This document shows, in pieces, positions 24,944 through 34,479 of a stretch of DNA of 64,000 bases. The number at the start of each line of letters is the position of its first letter. Position 1 is the first letter of the stretch. The position numbers and the translations under genes are program-made. The stretch spans positions 181,664-245,663 of the forward strand of contig NZ_QMIL01000004.1 in NCBI RefSeq assembly GCF_003316875.1, in the 5' to 3' direction. The notes beneath the pieces were generated by a model. The model was not told the origin of the DNA. It did no database searches and saw nothing but the letters and a program-made list of their open reading frames with translations. Source of the DNA: Aliidiomarina celeris. Its GTDB lineage: Bacteria; Pseudomonadota; Gammaproteobacteria; Enterobacterales; Alteromonadaceae.

Positions 24944-27900
24944 TGCAGCTCATAGCCACCGATTAGAAGATCTAACTGCGGTGGCGGTACAGTTTATGGG
25001 CAATTACCCGTTGGCGCCGTTAGAGGAAGAAACGGTGTTGGTGCAAAGCAACGGTATTGCTCAGTGGCTGAAAATTGAGTTGGCCAAAGCCAGTGGCATT
25101 GCCGCCATGTTAAACGTAACTTTGCCGGCCCGCTTTGTGTGGAAGGCGTACCGTACGGTTTTGGGCAACGACATTCCGAAAACCTCGCCGTTCGACAAAG
25201 ATCGGCTGAGCTGGCGTATTATGCGAGTATTACCGGAGCTGATTGAGCAATATCAAGGCTCGGAGCAGGGCGAATTTAAAGCTTTACACAATTATCTTTC
25301 TCCAGCGCTGTCGGGTAACGAGGAGGCGCAGCTAAGCCTGGCCTTTGACGAGCGCAAGCTGTTTCAGCTCAGTGCACGCATTGCCGATTTATTCGACCAG
25401 TACCAAAACTACCGCGCTGATTGGCTCGACCACTGGACCCAAGGCCGGCATTGGCTCGACTCGGAGGCTGCGCCTGTTACCGCGGACAACAAATGGCAGC
25501 CTATTCTTTGGCAAGCCTTGGTGAACGACATTGGTGCCGACTTGTATTGGACGAACCGTGCGGAATTGCACCGCCGTTTTGTGGCTACAGCAAAACAGCT
25601 CACCACGCCCCCGCAAGGTTTGCCCAAGCGTTTGGTGGTTTTTGGTATTTCTTCGCTGCCGCAACAAACCTTGGAAGTGCTCGACGCCTTAAAAGGCTGC
25701 ATGCAAATTGTGCTCTGTGTGCACAACCCGTGTATGCATTACTGGGCGAATATTGTCGACGGCAAAGAAGCGCTGAAAGAAGCCTTGAAACATGCCACTC
25801 AGCAACGCTTAGGCACAAAAGCAGGTATGAGCGAAGAAACCCACGACGACGAGTTGCACTTGCATGCTCACCCTTTGCTCGCCAGCTGGGGTAAGCAGGG
25901 GCGCGATTATATTCACCTGCTCGACCTCTACGACGAAACCCTGGAAAAACAAGCGGCATTCGATGCCATGAAATTCGAGATTTTCGATGAGGCCCCGGCA
26001 GCAAACATGCTGCAACAGCTGCAAAGCGACGTGTTGAATTTACGCCCAGTACATGAAACGCGGCAAGCTTGGCCTGCTCAGCCTCGCCCCGACGGTTCAA
26101 TTCAGTTTCACATTTGCCACAGCATTCAGCGCGAAGTAGAAGTGTTGCACGACCAGTTGCTCGCTGCTTTTGAGCGTGACCCTGCATTAGAGCCTCGCTC
26201 CATTATGGTGATGGTGCCCGACGTAAATGCTTACGCGCCACATATCGACGCGGTGTTCGGCCGCTTCGACTACAACGACAGTCGCCGCATTCCTTACACC
26301 ATTGCCGACCAAGGGCAGCGTCGTCAGCAGCCGCTTATGGTGGCGCTGGAGTTGCTACTGAGCCTTGAACAGTTGCGTGTAAACCAAGCCGACGTGCTCT
26401 CGTTACTTGGCGTGCCGGCCATTCAGGAGCGTTTTAACTTGAGCGCACAAGAGCTGGTGCAAGTGCAGCAATGGTTCGACGCGGCGGGTGCGCGTTGGGG
26501 GCTGGAAGGCGAACATCGCGCGCAGTTTGGCATGCCGGAAAATGAAAAAACCAACAGCTGGTGGTTTGCTTTAGAGCGTATGGTTTTGGGTTACGCTATG
26601 GGGCGGCCTAACAGCGACGAACAACAGCGCTGGCAGCACATTGAGCCCTACCACGAGGTGGGTGGCCTTTCGGCCGACGCTGCCGGCAAGCTGGGTGTGT
26701 TTATTGAGGTGCTTAGTGAGTGGCGGCAGTTTGTTTGTGGTGAGCACTCACTAACCGACTGGGTTGCGGGTGCAGAGGCGTTGTTAGAGCGTGTGTTTGC
26801 CCCAGTAAACGACGACGATTTGGTGTTATTAAGTAAGCTTCGCGAGCAGCTTACCGAGTTACTGGCGGTTGCCAACGAAGGTGGCTTTACCGCGCCTTTG
26901 GCTATTTCGACATTCCGAGAAAGCTGGTTGGCGCGGGTCGATCAGCCGAATTTGAACCAACGCTTTTTGGCCGGTTCGGTGAATTTCGCCACATTGATGC
27001 CCATGCGCGCTATTCCGTTTCAACATATTTATGTGTTGGGCATGGACGACGAGGCGTACCCGCGGCGGCAGTCTTCGATCGACTTCGACTTAATGCGCAC
27101 GAGTTATCGGCCGGGCGACCGTTCGCGGCGCGACGACGACCGCTATTTATTTTTAGAGGCGTTGCTCTCGGCGCGTACCCAATTTTACGTGAGCTGGGTG
27201 GGCCGTAGCGCGCAAGATAACAGTGAGTGGCCGCCTTCGGTGTTGGTGTCGCAACTGCGCGAGCATTTGGTGAAAGGCTGGTGCCCTAGCCATGTGGAAC
27301 CTAAGCAGTTCCTTGCTGCGCTCACTACGGAACATAAATTACAGGCGTTTCACCCAAGCTACATGACCGCTAATACCGGGTTGTTTACTTATGCTGCGGA
27401 GTGGCAGGCAGCGCGCAGTTTTTCCTCGGCGGCGGAAGATTCGGCAGCGCTAAAACCGTGGCAAGCGGAGCAAGGGCAGCGTTTGCAGCTTAACCTTCGA
27501 AACTTAATGAACTTTATGCGTCAACCGGCGCAGCCATTCTTCAATGAGCGTTTGAATACCTACTTGAGCAGCGAGGAAGCTGAAACCCACGACAGCGAAA
27601 CCTTTGTGCTCGACAGCCTGCAACAGTGGCAGCTTAGCAGTGACTTGTTGGCCAGAGGCGTGCAGTTTATGCGCGAACAGCTGCACGCGGGCAGTTTTGT
27701 GGAGTTAGCCGATATTGAGCCGCTGCAACCGGCGTTTTCACCCATCTTTGCTAGGCTTCAGCGCGAAGGCGCTCTGGGTGCTGCGGTTATTAGCGAGTCG
27801 ATAAAGGCGCAAGCCTTGGAGCGCGTGGCCGAACCCTTGGTGGAAATGTCGAAAGCCTTGGTAGGCTGGCGGCCCATTACCGACACTTATTTAGCGTACG

Positions 27901-28613
27901 AGAGTATGCCGGTAAACGGCTTAACCCTAGTGGTTGAAGAGCGGGCTACTCAGTTGTTTCAGAATGAGCACGGCGAAGTGTTGCAGGTGTATGTAACGGC
28001 CAGCGAGCGTAAATCAAAGCATGAATTTCTGCCTTACCTGAAACACTTGTTGTTGAGCGCGGTGCGCGACAAGAAACCCGAGTTGGGTGCGGTAACCACC
28101 TATGCCTGCTTTAGGAAAGGCAATGGGGGCTCTGAAGCCGTAAGCTTGCCGCCAATTAATGCAAGTGCTGCGCGCTTTGTGTTGAACGAATTGCTTGCAC
28201 TCTATGTACAGTCGTTGTCGGCGCCTGCTGGCGTAGTGGGCGAACTGGCACTCGATTGGCTCGATGCTTATTTAAGGAGCCGCTCAGGAAGTGTGCCGCG
28301 TAAAGACGGTAGCCAAAAGACCGAGCCCGCACCCGAGCATGAAGCGCGACATGCGGCAACTGCAGAAGTTCTGAAAACAAGGGCGGACAAAGAGCCGAAT
28401 GGCCAAGCGGAGTGGCCTTATGCGGCCCGTATTGAGCGCTCCGTTGAAGCCATGCTGGAGTCGGCAGACTTTGCAACCTACATTGAAAAACTATACGCCC
28501 CGCTACGGCGGCTTGCGCATGGGCAGGAATTTAGCACGGGCATGCCTGAGCCACTTTATGCCCAGAGCGACAGCGAGCAACATAGCACTCAGCAACAAGG
28601 AGGTGCGGTATGA
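24915..28613 (+). CDS. recC: RecBCD subunit gamma (RecC)
   Basis: 1232 residues, AAGGAACACGC before ATG 24915. The conserved N-terminal SNGIAQWLKIELAKASGIAAMLNVTLPARFVWKAY, the IQFHICHSIQREVEVLHDQLLAAF block and MRAIPFQHIYVLGMDDEAYPR identify RecC, the Chi-recognition subunit with inactivated helicase and nuclease folds. It is about 110 residues longer than E. coli RecC; the extra includes a charged linker near residues 1120-1170. The stop overlaps recB by 4 bp (ATGA). No ptrA lies between recC and recB. Confidence 0.96.
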   Translation: MSNALVPGLIAAHSHRLEDLTAVAVQFMGNYPLAPLEEETVLVQSNGIAQWLKIELAKASGIAAMLNVTLPARFVWKAYRTVLGNDIPKTSPFDKDRLSWRIMRVLPELIEQYQGSEQGEFKALHNYLSPALSGNEEAQLSLAFDERKLFQLSARIADLFDQYQNYRADWLDHWTQGRHWLDSEAAPVTADNKWQPILWQALVNDIGADLYWTNRAELHRRFVATAKQLTTPPQGLPKRLVVFGISSLPQQTLEVLDALKGCMQIVLCVHNPCMHYWANIVDGKEALKEALKHATQQRLGTKAGMSEETHDDELHLHAHPLLASWGKQGRDYIHLLDLYDETLEKQAAFDAMKFEIFDEAPAANMLQQLQSDVLNLRPVHETRQAWPAQPRPDGSIQFHICHSIQREVEVLHDQLLAAFERDPALEPRSIMVMVPDVNAYAPHIDAVFGRFDYNDSRRIPYTIADQGQRRQQPLMVALELLLSLEQLRVNQADVLSLLGVPAIQERFNLSAQELVQVQQWFDAAGARWGLEGEHRAQFGMPENEKTNSWWFALERMVLGYAMGRPNSDEQQRWQHIEPYHEVGGLSADAAGKLGVFIEVLSEWRQFVCGEHSLTDWVAGAEALLERVFAPVNDDDLVLLSKLREQLTELLAVANEGGFTAPLAISTFRESWLARVDQPNLNQRFLAGSVNFATLMPMRAIPFQHIYVLGMDDEAYPRRQSSIDFDLMRTSYRPGDRSRRDDDRYLFLEALLSARTQFYVSWVGRSAQDNSEWPPSVLVSQLREHLVKGWCPSHVEPKQFLAALTTEHKLQAFHPSYMTANTGLFTYAAEWQAARSFSSAAEDSAALKPWQAEQGQRLQLNLRNLMNFMRQPAQPFFNERLNTYLSSEEAETHDSETFVLDSLQQWQLSSDLLARGVQFMREQLHAGSFVELADIEPLQPAFSPIFARLQREGALGAAVISESIKAQALERVAEPLVEMSKALVGWRPITDTYLAYESMPVNGLTLVVEERATQLFQNEHGEVLQVYVTASERKSKHEFLPYLKHLLLSAVRDKKPELGAVTTYACFRKGNGGSEAVSLPPINASAARFVLNELLALYVQSLSAPAGVVGELALDWLDAYLRSRSGSVPRKDGSQKTEPAPEHEARHAATAEVLKTRADKEPNGQAEWPYAARIERSVEAMLESADFATYIEKLYAPLRRLAHGQEFSTGMPEPLYAQSDSEQHSTQQQGGAV

Positions 28614-31600
28614 ATGCGCCCGTATTAACCAGCCCACTCAACTTTCCTTTAAACGGCAGTCGGCTTATTGAAGCCAGCGCGGGAACCGGGAAAACCTATA
28701 CCATTGCAGCGCTGTACGTGCGCTTGGTGCTTAAACACGGTGCTGATGGCTTTTGTTTTGAGCGCGAATTACTACCGAAAGACATTTTGGTAATGACCTT
28801 TACCCGTGCGGCCACTGCAGAGCTGGGCGACCGCATTCGCGCGCGCTTAAGCGAAGCGGCCAGTTACTTTCGTTCTGGTGCCGACAGCTCGGGCGACGAA
28901 TTTCTCGACCAGCTGAAGAACGATTATGTAAAAAATGGAAGTGATGAAGCCGAACTGACTCGGTTGGCGCGGCGGTTAGAGCTTGCTGCGGAGTCGATGG
29001 ACGAGTCGGCGGTGTACACCATTAACGGTTGGTGCCAAAAAATGCTGACCGAGCATGCGTTTGCGAGTGGTAGTTTGTTCGACCAAGAGGTGCAAACCGA
29101 CGAAGACGAGCTGAAGTTAGCGGCGGCGGAAGACTATTTTCGGCGTTTTGTGTACAGCCTTGAGCCCGACACGGCGCGCAGCGTAATTGCGGAGTTTAAG
29201 TCGCCCGACGCCTTGGTGAAAAAAGTAGGGCGTGCTGCCGAGGGAACGATAGCGAGTACGCAAAGCTTTGTGTCGCTTCCGGAGGCGCGCGAGCAGGCAT
29301 TGGCGCACGTCGGTGAAAGTATTGAGCGGTTGAAAGAGAAATACCGAGCCGCAACAGACGTGCTCGACATGCTGCTGGCACTGCCCGACAGTAACAACAA
29401 AGGGCGCAAGTACGCAGCGCAAAGTGTAATGGACTGGCTGAGCAGTAACAGCGTAGCCATGGCAGAAAAAGTTGATGCGAAGTACCTTACCGTAGAGGAT
29501 TTGACGAAAAGATTTAAAGCCAATTTGCCAGCCAGCGCTCAGGTATTTGCTGACTTTGGCGCGGATTACGAAGCGTTGAAAACCTTTGCGAAAAAAGTAG
29601 AAATGAGTGTGCTACAACACGCCAGTGGTTATATTCATGCACGCTTTCAAGAGCTGAAACAGCAAGCTGCGGTGATGGGCTTCGACGACATGCTGACACG
29701 ACTACGCGACGCTTTGCGTGGGCCCAACGGCAAGCAGCTTGCGGCCACCATTCGCGAGCAGTTCCCCATTGCATTGGTCGACGAATTCCAAGACACAGAC
29801 CCCGTGCAATACGAGATTTTCGATACTGTGTATCGGGTGGAAGAAAACCTCCCGACCACCGGTATTTTTCTTATCGGCGACCCTAAACAAGCCATTTATA
29901 GTTTCCGCAATGCCGACATTTTTACCTATTTAAAAGCCCGTAAAGCCACAGAAGGGCGGCATTACAATTTGGCAACCAACTTCCGCTCCAGCGAAAAAAT
30001 GGTTGCAGCCATTAATGCGCTGTTTCGTAATGCGGAAAATAGTACCGAGCGTGGCGCCTTTTTGTACAAGCAGGAAATTCCTTTTGTAGAGGTGCGAGCG
30101 AACGGTCAAAAGCGCATATTTAGAGGGTTAACCGGAACCGAAGAGGCGGCATTGCATTGGCATGTGGGCGCGGAGCCGGCGGAGAATAAAGATCACTACC
30201 AACGGGCGTCTGCACATTACCACGCCAACCTCATTGCCGAATTGCTCAATAGCAACACCGCCGGCTTTTATCTGGGCGAAGAGCGCAGCCCTGTTGTTTC
30301 TAAAGACATTGCAGTTTTGGTGGCGAATGCCGGTGAGGCGCGGTTAATTCGTACTGAGCTGGCAAAACGCGGGATTCGCAGCGTATACCTTTCGGAGAGT
30401 GACTCGGTGTATTCACAACCCGTGGCCGCAGACTTGTTGGCCTTGGTACAAGCCTGTGCGCAACCGCGCGATCCGAGCCGCATTCGCACAGCCTTGGCGG
30501 TGCCTTTGCTGTGTGAGCCGTTGAGCAAACTTATTGAATATCAGGAAAACGAACTGGAATGGGAAGCGGCAGTAGACCGCTTTATTGGCTATCACGAGCT
30601 GTGGGAAAAGTTCGGCGTACTGGCTGCGCTTCAGCGTTTGCTGCACGACTACCGGGTACCGGCTCGGCTATTGGCCGACGCGCTGGAAGGTGAACGGCAA
30701 TTAGCCGACACCCTGCATATTTGTGAGTTGCTGCAGCAAGAAAGTATGAAGCTTGAGGGCATGGCGAGCTTGGAAGATTACTTTGCAGTGCAAGTGCAGG
30801 AGTATTCAGCGTCGGGCGGCTTTGCGGGCAACAGTTCACGGACGAATAGCGAAGCGTTGCAACTGCGGCTAGAAAGTGACGAAGATCTGGTGAAAGTGAT
30901 TACTTACCATAAGTCGAAGGGCTTGCAGTATCCGCTGGTTTTTATGCCTTTTCCGGCTTACACCACAGAAAAGCACCATCGCTATAAAGACCATAAATTT
31001 CCGCTGGGTTACCACGTAGTAAGCGCGCAGGGTGAGCGCGAGAAACGTGTTGCATGGAGCCCGAAAGACAACGAGGCGATGCGCTGGATTCAAGAGGAAG
31101 CTCTGGCCGAGGACTTACGCAAAATGTATGTGGCACTGACCCGTGCGGAGTTCGCCACTTTTGTGACCTTGCAGGCGTTGGGTGACCCTGCGCATAACCC
31201 ACTATTTTATTTTCTGTATGGCGACAACCCCGCAGATAAAAAGCAAGCTGATGTGCTAGAAAAAGCGCGTGCAGTCTGGCAAGCGGAAGACAGCGATCAC
31301 ACCAAGGTGTCGCTCATTCGCGCCGACGCGTTAGTGCCGTTGAGCATGCAAGTAACAACGAGTACAGAACTGAGGGCGCTAACTTTTACTGGCAATTTTA
31401 AACGCAGCTCGTGGTGGGTCAGTAGTTACAGTGCGCTGAGTTATGGAAGTGAGATTCGCACTCCCGATACCCCGCAAGAAATGAACACGCTGGAAGGCGC
31501 TCGCGAGGGTGTGAATGAGAGCGTAGGAGAGGACTCGGGTGGCAGCTTTCATGAGCAGTTCAACGAGCACTCCACCAATCACTCCGCCAAGCACTCCGTC

Positions 31601-32404
31601 GGAAACGAAGCGGTATCGCCCGTAGCCGAAACGCATGCTGAGCGTGAAATCAGAACCGACCATGGCCGTATTCATGCTCTTCCTAAGGGCGCGGGCCCTG
31701 GTACCTTCCTGCATAATATATTGGAAGACGCAGCGGAAATAGGCTTTGCGGAAGTGGCGACGACACAAAATGCGCGCGACGACATACTCGACAAGCGTTG
31801 CAGCAGCCCGTTTTGGCAGGAGCACCGCGACACCTTAAATAGCTGGTTAACACACTATTTGCAGGTTCGTTTTTCGTTGGCTGAAACGTCGTTCTCGCTA
31901 GCCGATTTAACCACCTTTAAAGCCGAGCCAGAGTTCTGGTTTGAAACGCGGCAGGTTAGCACCACCCGTATCGACGACCTGATTGCCCGCTATATTCAGC
32001 CTGAGTATGAGCGCCCTAAGCTCGACGCCAGCACGCTTAACGGTATGCTAAAAGGCTTTATCGACTTGGTGTTCGAGTATGAAGGCAAGTATTACGTGGC
32101 CGATTACAAGTCGAACTGGTTAGGCACGCACGACGAAGACTACAGCTTGGAAAATATGCGCAAGAAAATACTCGCGAGCCGCTACGACTTACAATATGTA
32201 ATTTACACCCTTGCCCTGCACAAGCTGCTGAAAGCTCGGCTAGGCAACGCTTATAACTACGACACCCATGTGGGCGGTGCCGTTTATTTGTTTTTGCGCG
32301 GCCACCATGCCGACACCGCCGGGGCTTTTTTCGACCGACCGCCGCGTGCGTTAATTGAAGCCTTAGAGCGCGAGTTTTTAGCACAAGGAGAAGGCCATGA
32401 GTAG
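28610..32404 (+). CDS. recB: RecBCD subunit beta (RecB), helicase-nuclease
   Basis: 1264 residues. Motifs include Walker A EASAGTGKTYTIAALYVRLV, VMTFTRAATAELGDRIR, VDEFQDTDPVQYEIFD, GDPKQAIYSFRNADIFTY, VITYHKSKGLQYPLV and VALTRAEFATFV. The C-terminal nuclease has GFIDLVFEYEGKYYVADYKSN with the catalytic D/D/K. The linker between helicase and nuclease is enlarged (about residues 950-1030), acidic and Ser/His-rich (EHSTNHSAKHS), so the protein exceeds E. coli RecB by about 80 residues. The enzyme unwinds and resects double-strand breaks. It overlaps recD by 8 bp. Confidence 0.96.
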   Translation: MNAPVLTSPLNFPLNGSRLIEASAGTGKTYTIAALYVRLVLKHGADGFCFERELLPKDILVMTFTRAATAELGDRIRARLSEAASYFRSGADSSGDEFLDQLKNDYVKNGSDEAELTRLARRLELAAESMDESAVYTINGWCQKMLTEHAFASGSLFDQEVQTDEDELKLAAAEDYFRRFVYSLEPDTARSVIAEFKSPDALVKKVGRAAEGTIASTQSFVSLPEAREQALAHVGESIERLKEKYRAATDVLDMLLALPDSNNKGRKYAAQSVMDWLSSNSVAMAEKVDAKYLTVEDLTKRFKANLPASAQVFADFGADYEALKTFAKKVEMSVLQHASGYIHARFQELKQQAAVMGFDDMLTRLRDALRGPNGKQLAATIREQFPIALVDEFQDTDPVQYEIFDTVYRVEENLPTTGIFLIGDPKQAIYSFRNADIFTYLKARKATEGRHYNLATNFRSSEKMVAAINALFRNAENSTERGAFLYKQEIPFVEVRANGQKRIFRGLTGTEEAALHWHVGAEPAENKDHYQRASAHYHANLIAELLNSNTAGFYLGEERSPVVSKDIAVLVANAGEARLIRTELAKRGIRSVYLSESDSVYSQPVAADLLALVQACAQPRDPSRIRTALAVPLLCEPLSKLIEYQENELEWEAAVDRFIGYHELWEKFGVLAALQRLLHDYRVPARLLADALEGERQLADTLHICELLQQESMKLEGMASLEDYFAVQVQEYSASGGFAGNSSRTNSEALQLRLESDEDLVKVITYHKSKGLQYPLVFMPFPAYTTEKHHRYKDHKFPLGYHVVSAQGEREKRVAWSPKDNEAMRWIQEEALAEDLRKMYVALTRAEFATFVTLQALGDPAHNPLFYFLYGDNPADKKQADVLEKARAVWQAEDSDHTKVSLIRADALVPLSMQVTTSTELRALTFTGNFKRSSWWVSSYSALSYGSEIRTPDTPQEMNTLEGAREGVNESVGEDSGGSFHEQFNEHSTNHSAKHSVGNEAVSPVAETHAEREIRTDHGRIHALPKGAGPGTFLHNILEDAAEIGFAEVATTQNARDDILDKRCSSPFWQEHRDTLNSWLTHYLQVRFSLAETSFSLADLTTFKAEPEFWFETRQVSTTRIDDLIARYIQPEYERPKLDASTLNGMLKGFIDLVFEYEGKYYVADYKSNWLGTHDEDYSLENMRKKILASRYDLQYVIYTLALHKLLKARLGNAYNYDTHVGGAVYLFLRGHHADTAGAFFDRPPRALIEALEREFLAQGEGHE

Positions 32405-34331
32405 TGCATTGTTTAGTGCCAATACGCTTGTTCGTCAGCTACACGAGATGGGCGTTAGCCGAGCCATCGACTCCCATTTCGCTACCTTGCTCATGCGTAC
32501 GGGGTGCGCGGAAATCCTTGCGTTATTAGGCGCGTTGGTGTCGCACCAAGTGGGGCGTGGGCATACCTGTTTGTCGCTAACTCAGTTACTGGATAACCCA
32601 CAAAGCAGTTTAGGTTTGGAACCAGAACATGCAGATTTAGCTGCGCAAATTGCGCAAGCGCTCGCGAGTAAGCAGCACGTTGTTGCGGCGCTCGAGCAAA
32701 GTGCTGCGGTAATGGTGTTAGGGCATGGCGATGAAACGGCCGATACATTGCAGCCCTTGGTGTGGGACCCCAAACGGGAATTGCTCTACTTACGCCGCTA
32801 TTGGCAGCATGAACAGCGTATTCGAAACTGGTTAGTTGCGCGCACCGAGCAAGCTCAAACGACCGTTGCACCAGAGACGTTACGCGAAGTGATTACGCGA
32901 TTATTTGACGAGAGTGACGCGGAAATAGCATGGCAGCGGGTTGCCTGTGCTAATGCCGCAAAGCAAAACTTTAGTGTCATTACAGGTGGCCCTGGCACAG
33001 GTAAAACCTATACCGTGGTGCGTGTGCTTGCCACCTTGCTCGCTTTCGACCAAGGCTTACGTATTGCCTTAGCCGCACCTACAGGGAAAGCGGCGGCGCG
33101 CATGGACGAGTCGGTTAATAACGCGTTGGCGGAACAGCATGCCGACTTGGAACGAGTAAAGCAGAACCTGCAGCGTAAGGCGTCTACTTTACACCGCTTG
33201 CTCGGCTCTCAGCGTAATAGCCGCTACTTTCGTCATAACCAAAACATGCCCTTGCCTTATGACGTGGTAGTGGTTGACGAGGCGTCGATGATTGACACGG
33301 AAATGTTCGACGCGCTGCTCGACGCGACAGGGCCAAATACGAAACTTATATTGCTCGGGGACAAAGATCAGCTGGCACCCGTTGAAGCGGGCTCTATTCT
33401 GGCGACTCTCTGCCGAAATGCAGACCAACGCCATTATTCTGCTGCGCACGCGCGTTGGTTGGCCGAGGCTAGTGGTGAACCCTTGCCCGAAGGGGCTGGT
33501 GCTGTAGGTTTGGCGGACCATATTGTCATGCTCGAAGGGTCGCAGCGTTTTAAGGGCGGGATTGCGGACATTGCTCATGCTGTGAATGCCTGCAACGTAG
33601 AAGCAGCGAATGCAGCGCTGCAAAAGGTGAAGCATATCGTTCCGCCCATGCGTGGGGCCGATGTTGCGTCCATTCATAGCGACGCAGTTGCGCGTGAGTT
33701 TTGGCGTGGTTTAGCGCGGGGCTTCGAGCCGTATGTGGCGCTTTGTAATGCGGGGCCGGTGGCGAGTGACGACTTAACCGAGGACGCAGTAAATGCTTGG
33801 GCTGCGCAAGTGTTGGCGGGCTATGCAGACTACCAGCTTCTAACGGCATTGCGTTCAGGGCCGTGGGGTCAGCAGCAAGTGAACCAAACTATGGAGCTGA
33901 TTTTCCGCGCGGGAACGGGTGTTTGGTATCATGGCCGGCCCGTTATGGTGAGTAGTAACGACTACAGTTTGAACTTGAACAACGGCGATATTGGCATTGT
34001 GTTGAAACACCCTATAGACCAGAAACTGCGCGTAGCCTTTGCAGCACCGGTGTCGGCACTAAACCCTCATGGCGTACGCTGGGTGCTACCGAGCCGATTA
34101 ACCTCGGTGGAAACCGTTTACGCCATGACCGTGCATAAATCGCAAGGCTCGGAATTTCGCCATGCGGTGCTGATTTTGCCGGATCGGCCAACGCCTGTGC
34201 TTACCAAAGAGCTTATTTACACCGGCGTAACCCGCGCCAAAGAAGAACTAAGCCTGGTAATCCCGAACCTAAAGGTGTGGCAACAAGGCATAACCACGCG
34301 CATAGAACGGCTGGGCGGTCTCGCTCCCTAA
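32397..34331 (+). CDS. recD: RecBCD subunit alpha (RecD), 5'-3' helicase
   Basis: 644 residues. SF1B helicase motifs are present: GGPGTGKTYTVVRVLATLL, APTGKAAARMDESV, VVVDEASMIDTEMF, LGDKDQLAPVEAGSIL and AMTVHKSQGSEF, with YTGVTRAKEEL at the end. An RecB-binding N-terminal domain precedes them (about 150 residues). Length is close to E. coli RecD. It is the last gene of the recC-recB-recD operon and is followed by a palindrome-rich spacer. Confidence 0.96.
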   Translation: MSSALFSANTLVRQLHEMGVSRAIDSHFATLLMRTGCAEILALLGALVSHQVGRGHTCLSLTQLLDNPQSSLGLEPEHADLAAQIAQALASKQHVVAALEQSAAVMVLGHGDETADTLQPLVWDPKRELLYLRRYWQHEQRIRNWLVARTEQAQTTVAPETLREVITRLFDESDAEIAWQRVACANAAKQNFSVITGGPGTGKTYTVVRVLATLLAFDQGLRIALAAPTGKAAARMDESVNNALAEQHADLERVKQNLQRKASTLHRLLGSQRNSRYFRHNQNMPLPYDVVVVDEASMIDTEMFDALLDATGPNTKLILLGDKDQLAPVEAGSILATLCRNADQRHYSAAHARWLAEASGEPLPEGAGAVGLADHIVMLEGSQRFKGGIADIAHAVNACNVEAANAALQKVKHIVPPMRGADVASIHSDAVAREFWRGLARGFEPYVALCNAGPVASDDLTEDAVNAWAAQVLAGYADYQLLTALRSGPWGQQQVNQTMELIFRAGTGVWYHGRPVMVSSNDYSLNLNNGDIGIVLKHPIDQKLRVAFAAPVSALNPHGVRWVLPSRLTSVETVYAMTVHKSQGSEFRHAVLILPDRPTPVLTKELIYTGVTRAKEELSLVIPNLKVWQQGITTRIERLGGLAP

Positions 34332-34336
34332 CTCTA

Positions 34337-34479
34337 GGTTGAATTCAACATCGGATCTCCTTTCACACGCCCGCGGGCCGGTGGTTGGGGTTTGTTTTGC
34401 GCATCGCCGTAGGCACGGCACTGCCGCGCGTTAATCAAGGTTTGAATTCAACATGGTGGAATGTACGGCGGTGCCGTAC
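34337..34479. repeat. palindrome cluster after recD (BIME-like)
   Basis: Two copies of TTGAATTCAACAT (in 34337-34351 and 34442-34454; the first contains the 12-bp palindrome GTTGAATTCAAC) flank a REP-like GGCACGGCACTGCCGCGC (34412-34429). They are followed by a hairpin GTACGGC-GGT-GCCGTAC (34463-34479). The last unit matches the palindrome at 35597-35617, so REP units sit on both sides of the decayed EAL-CBS-GGDEF gene. Probable roles are termination and mRNA protection for recD. Confidence 0.6.

Noticed and set aside
31500-31700. Possible frameshift or insertion in recB because of the odd low-complexity stretch
   Set aside because: The frame stays open and the nuclease motifs follow in frame, so it is an expanded linker, not a break.
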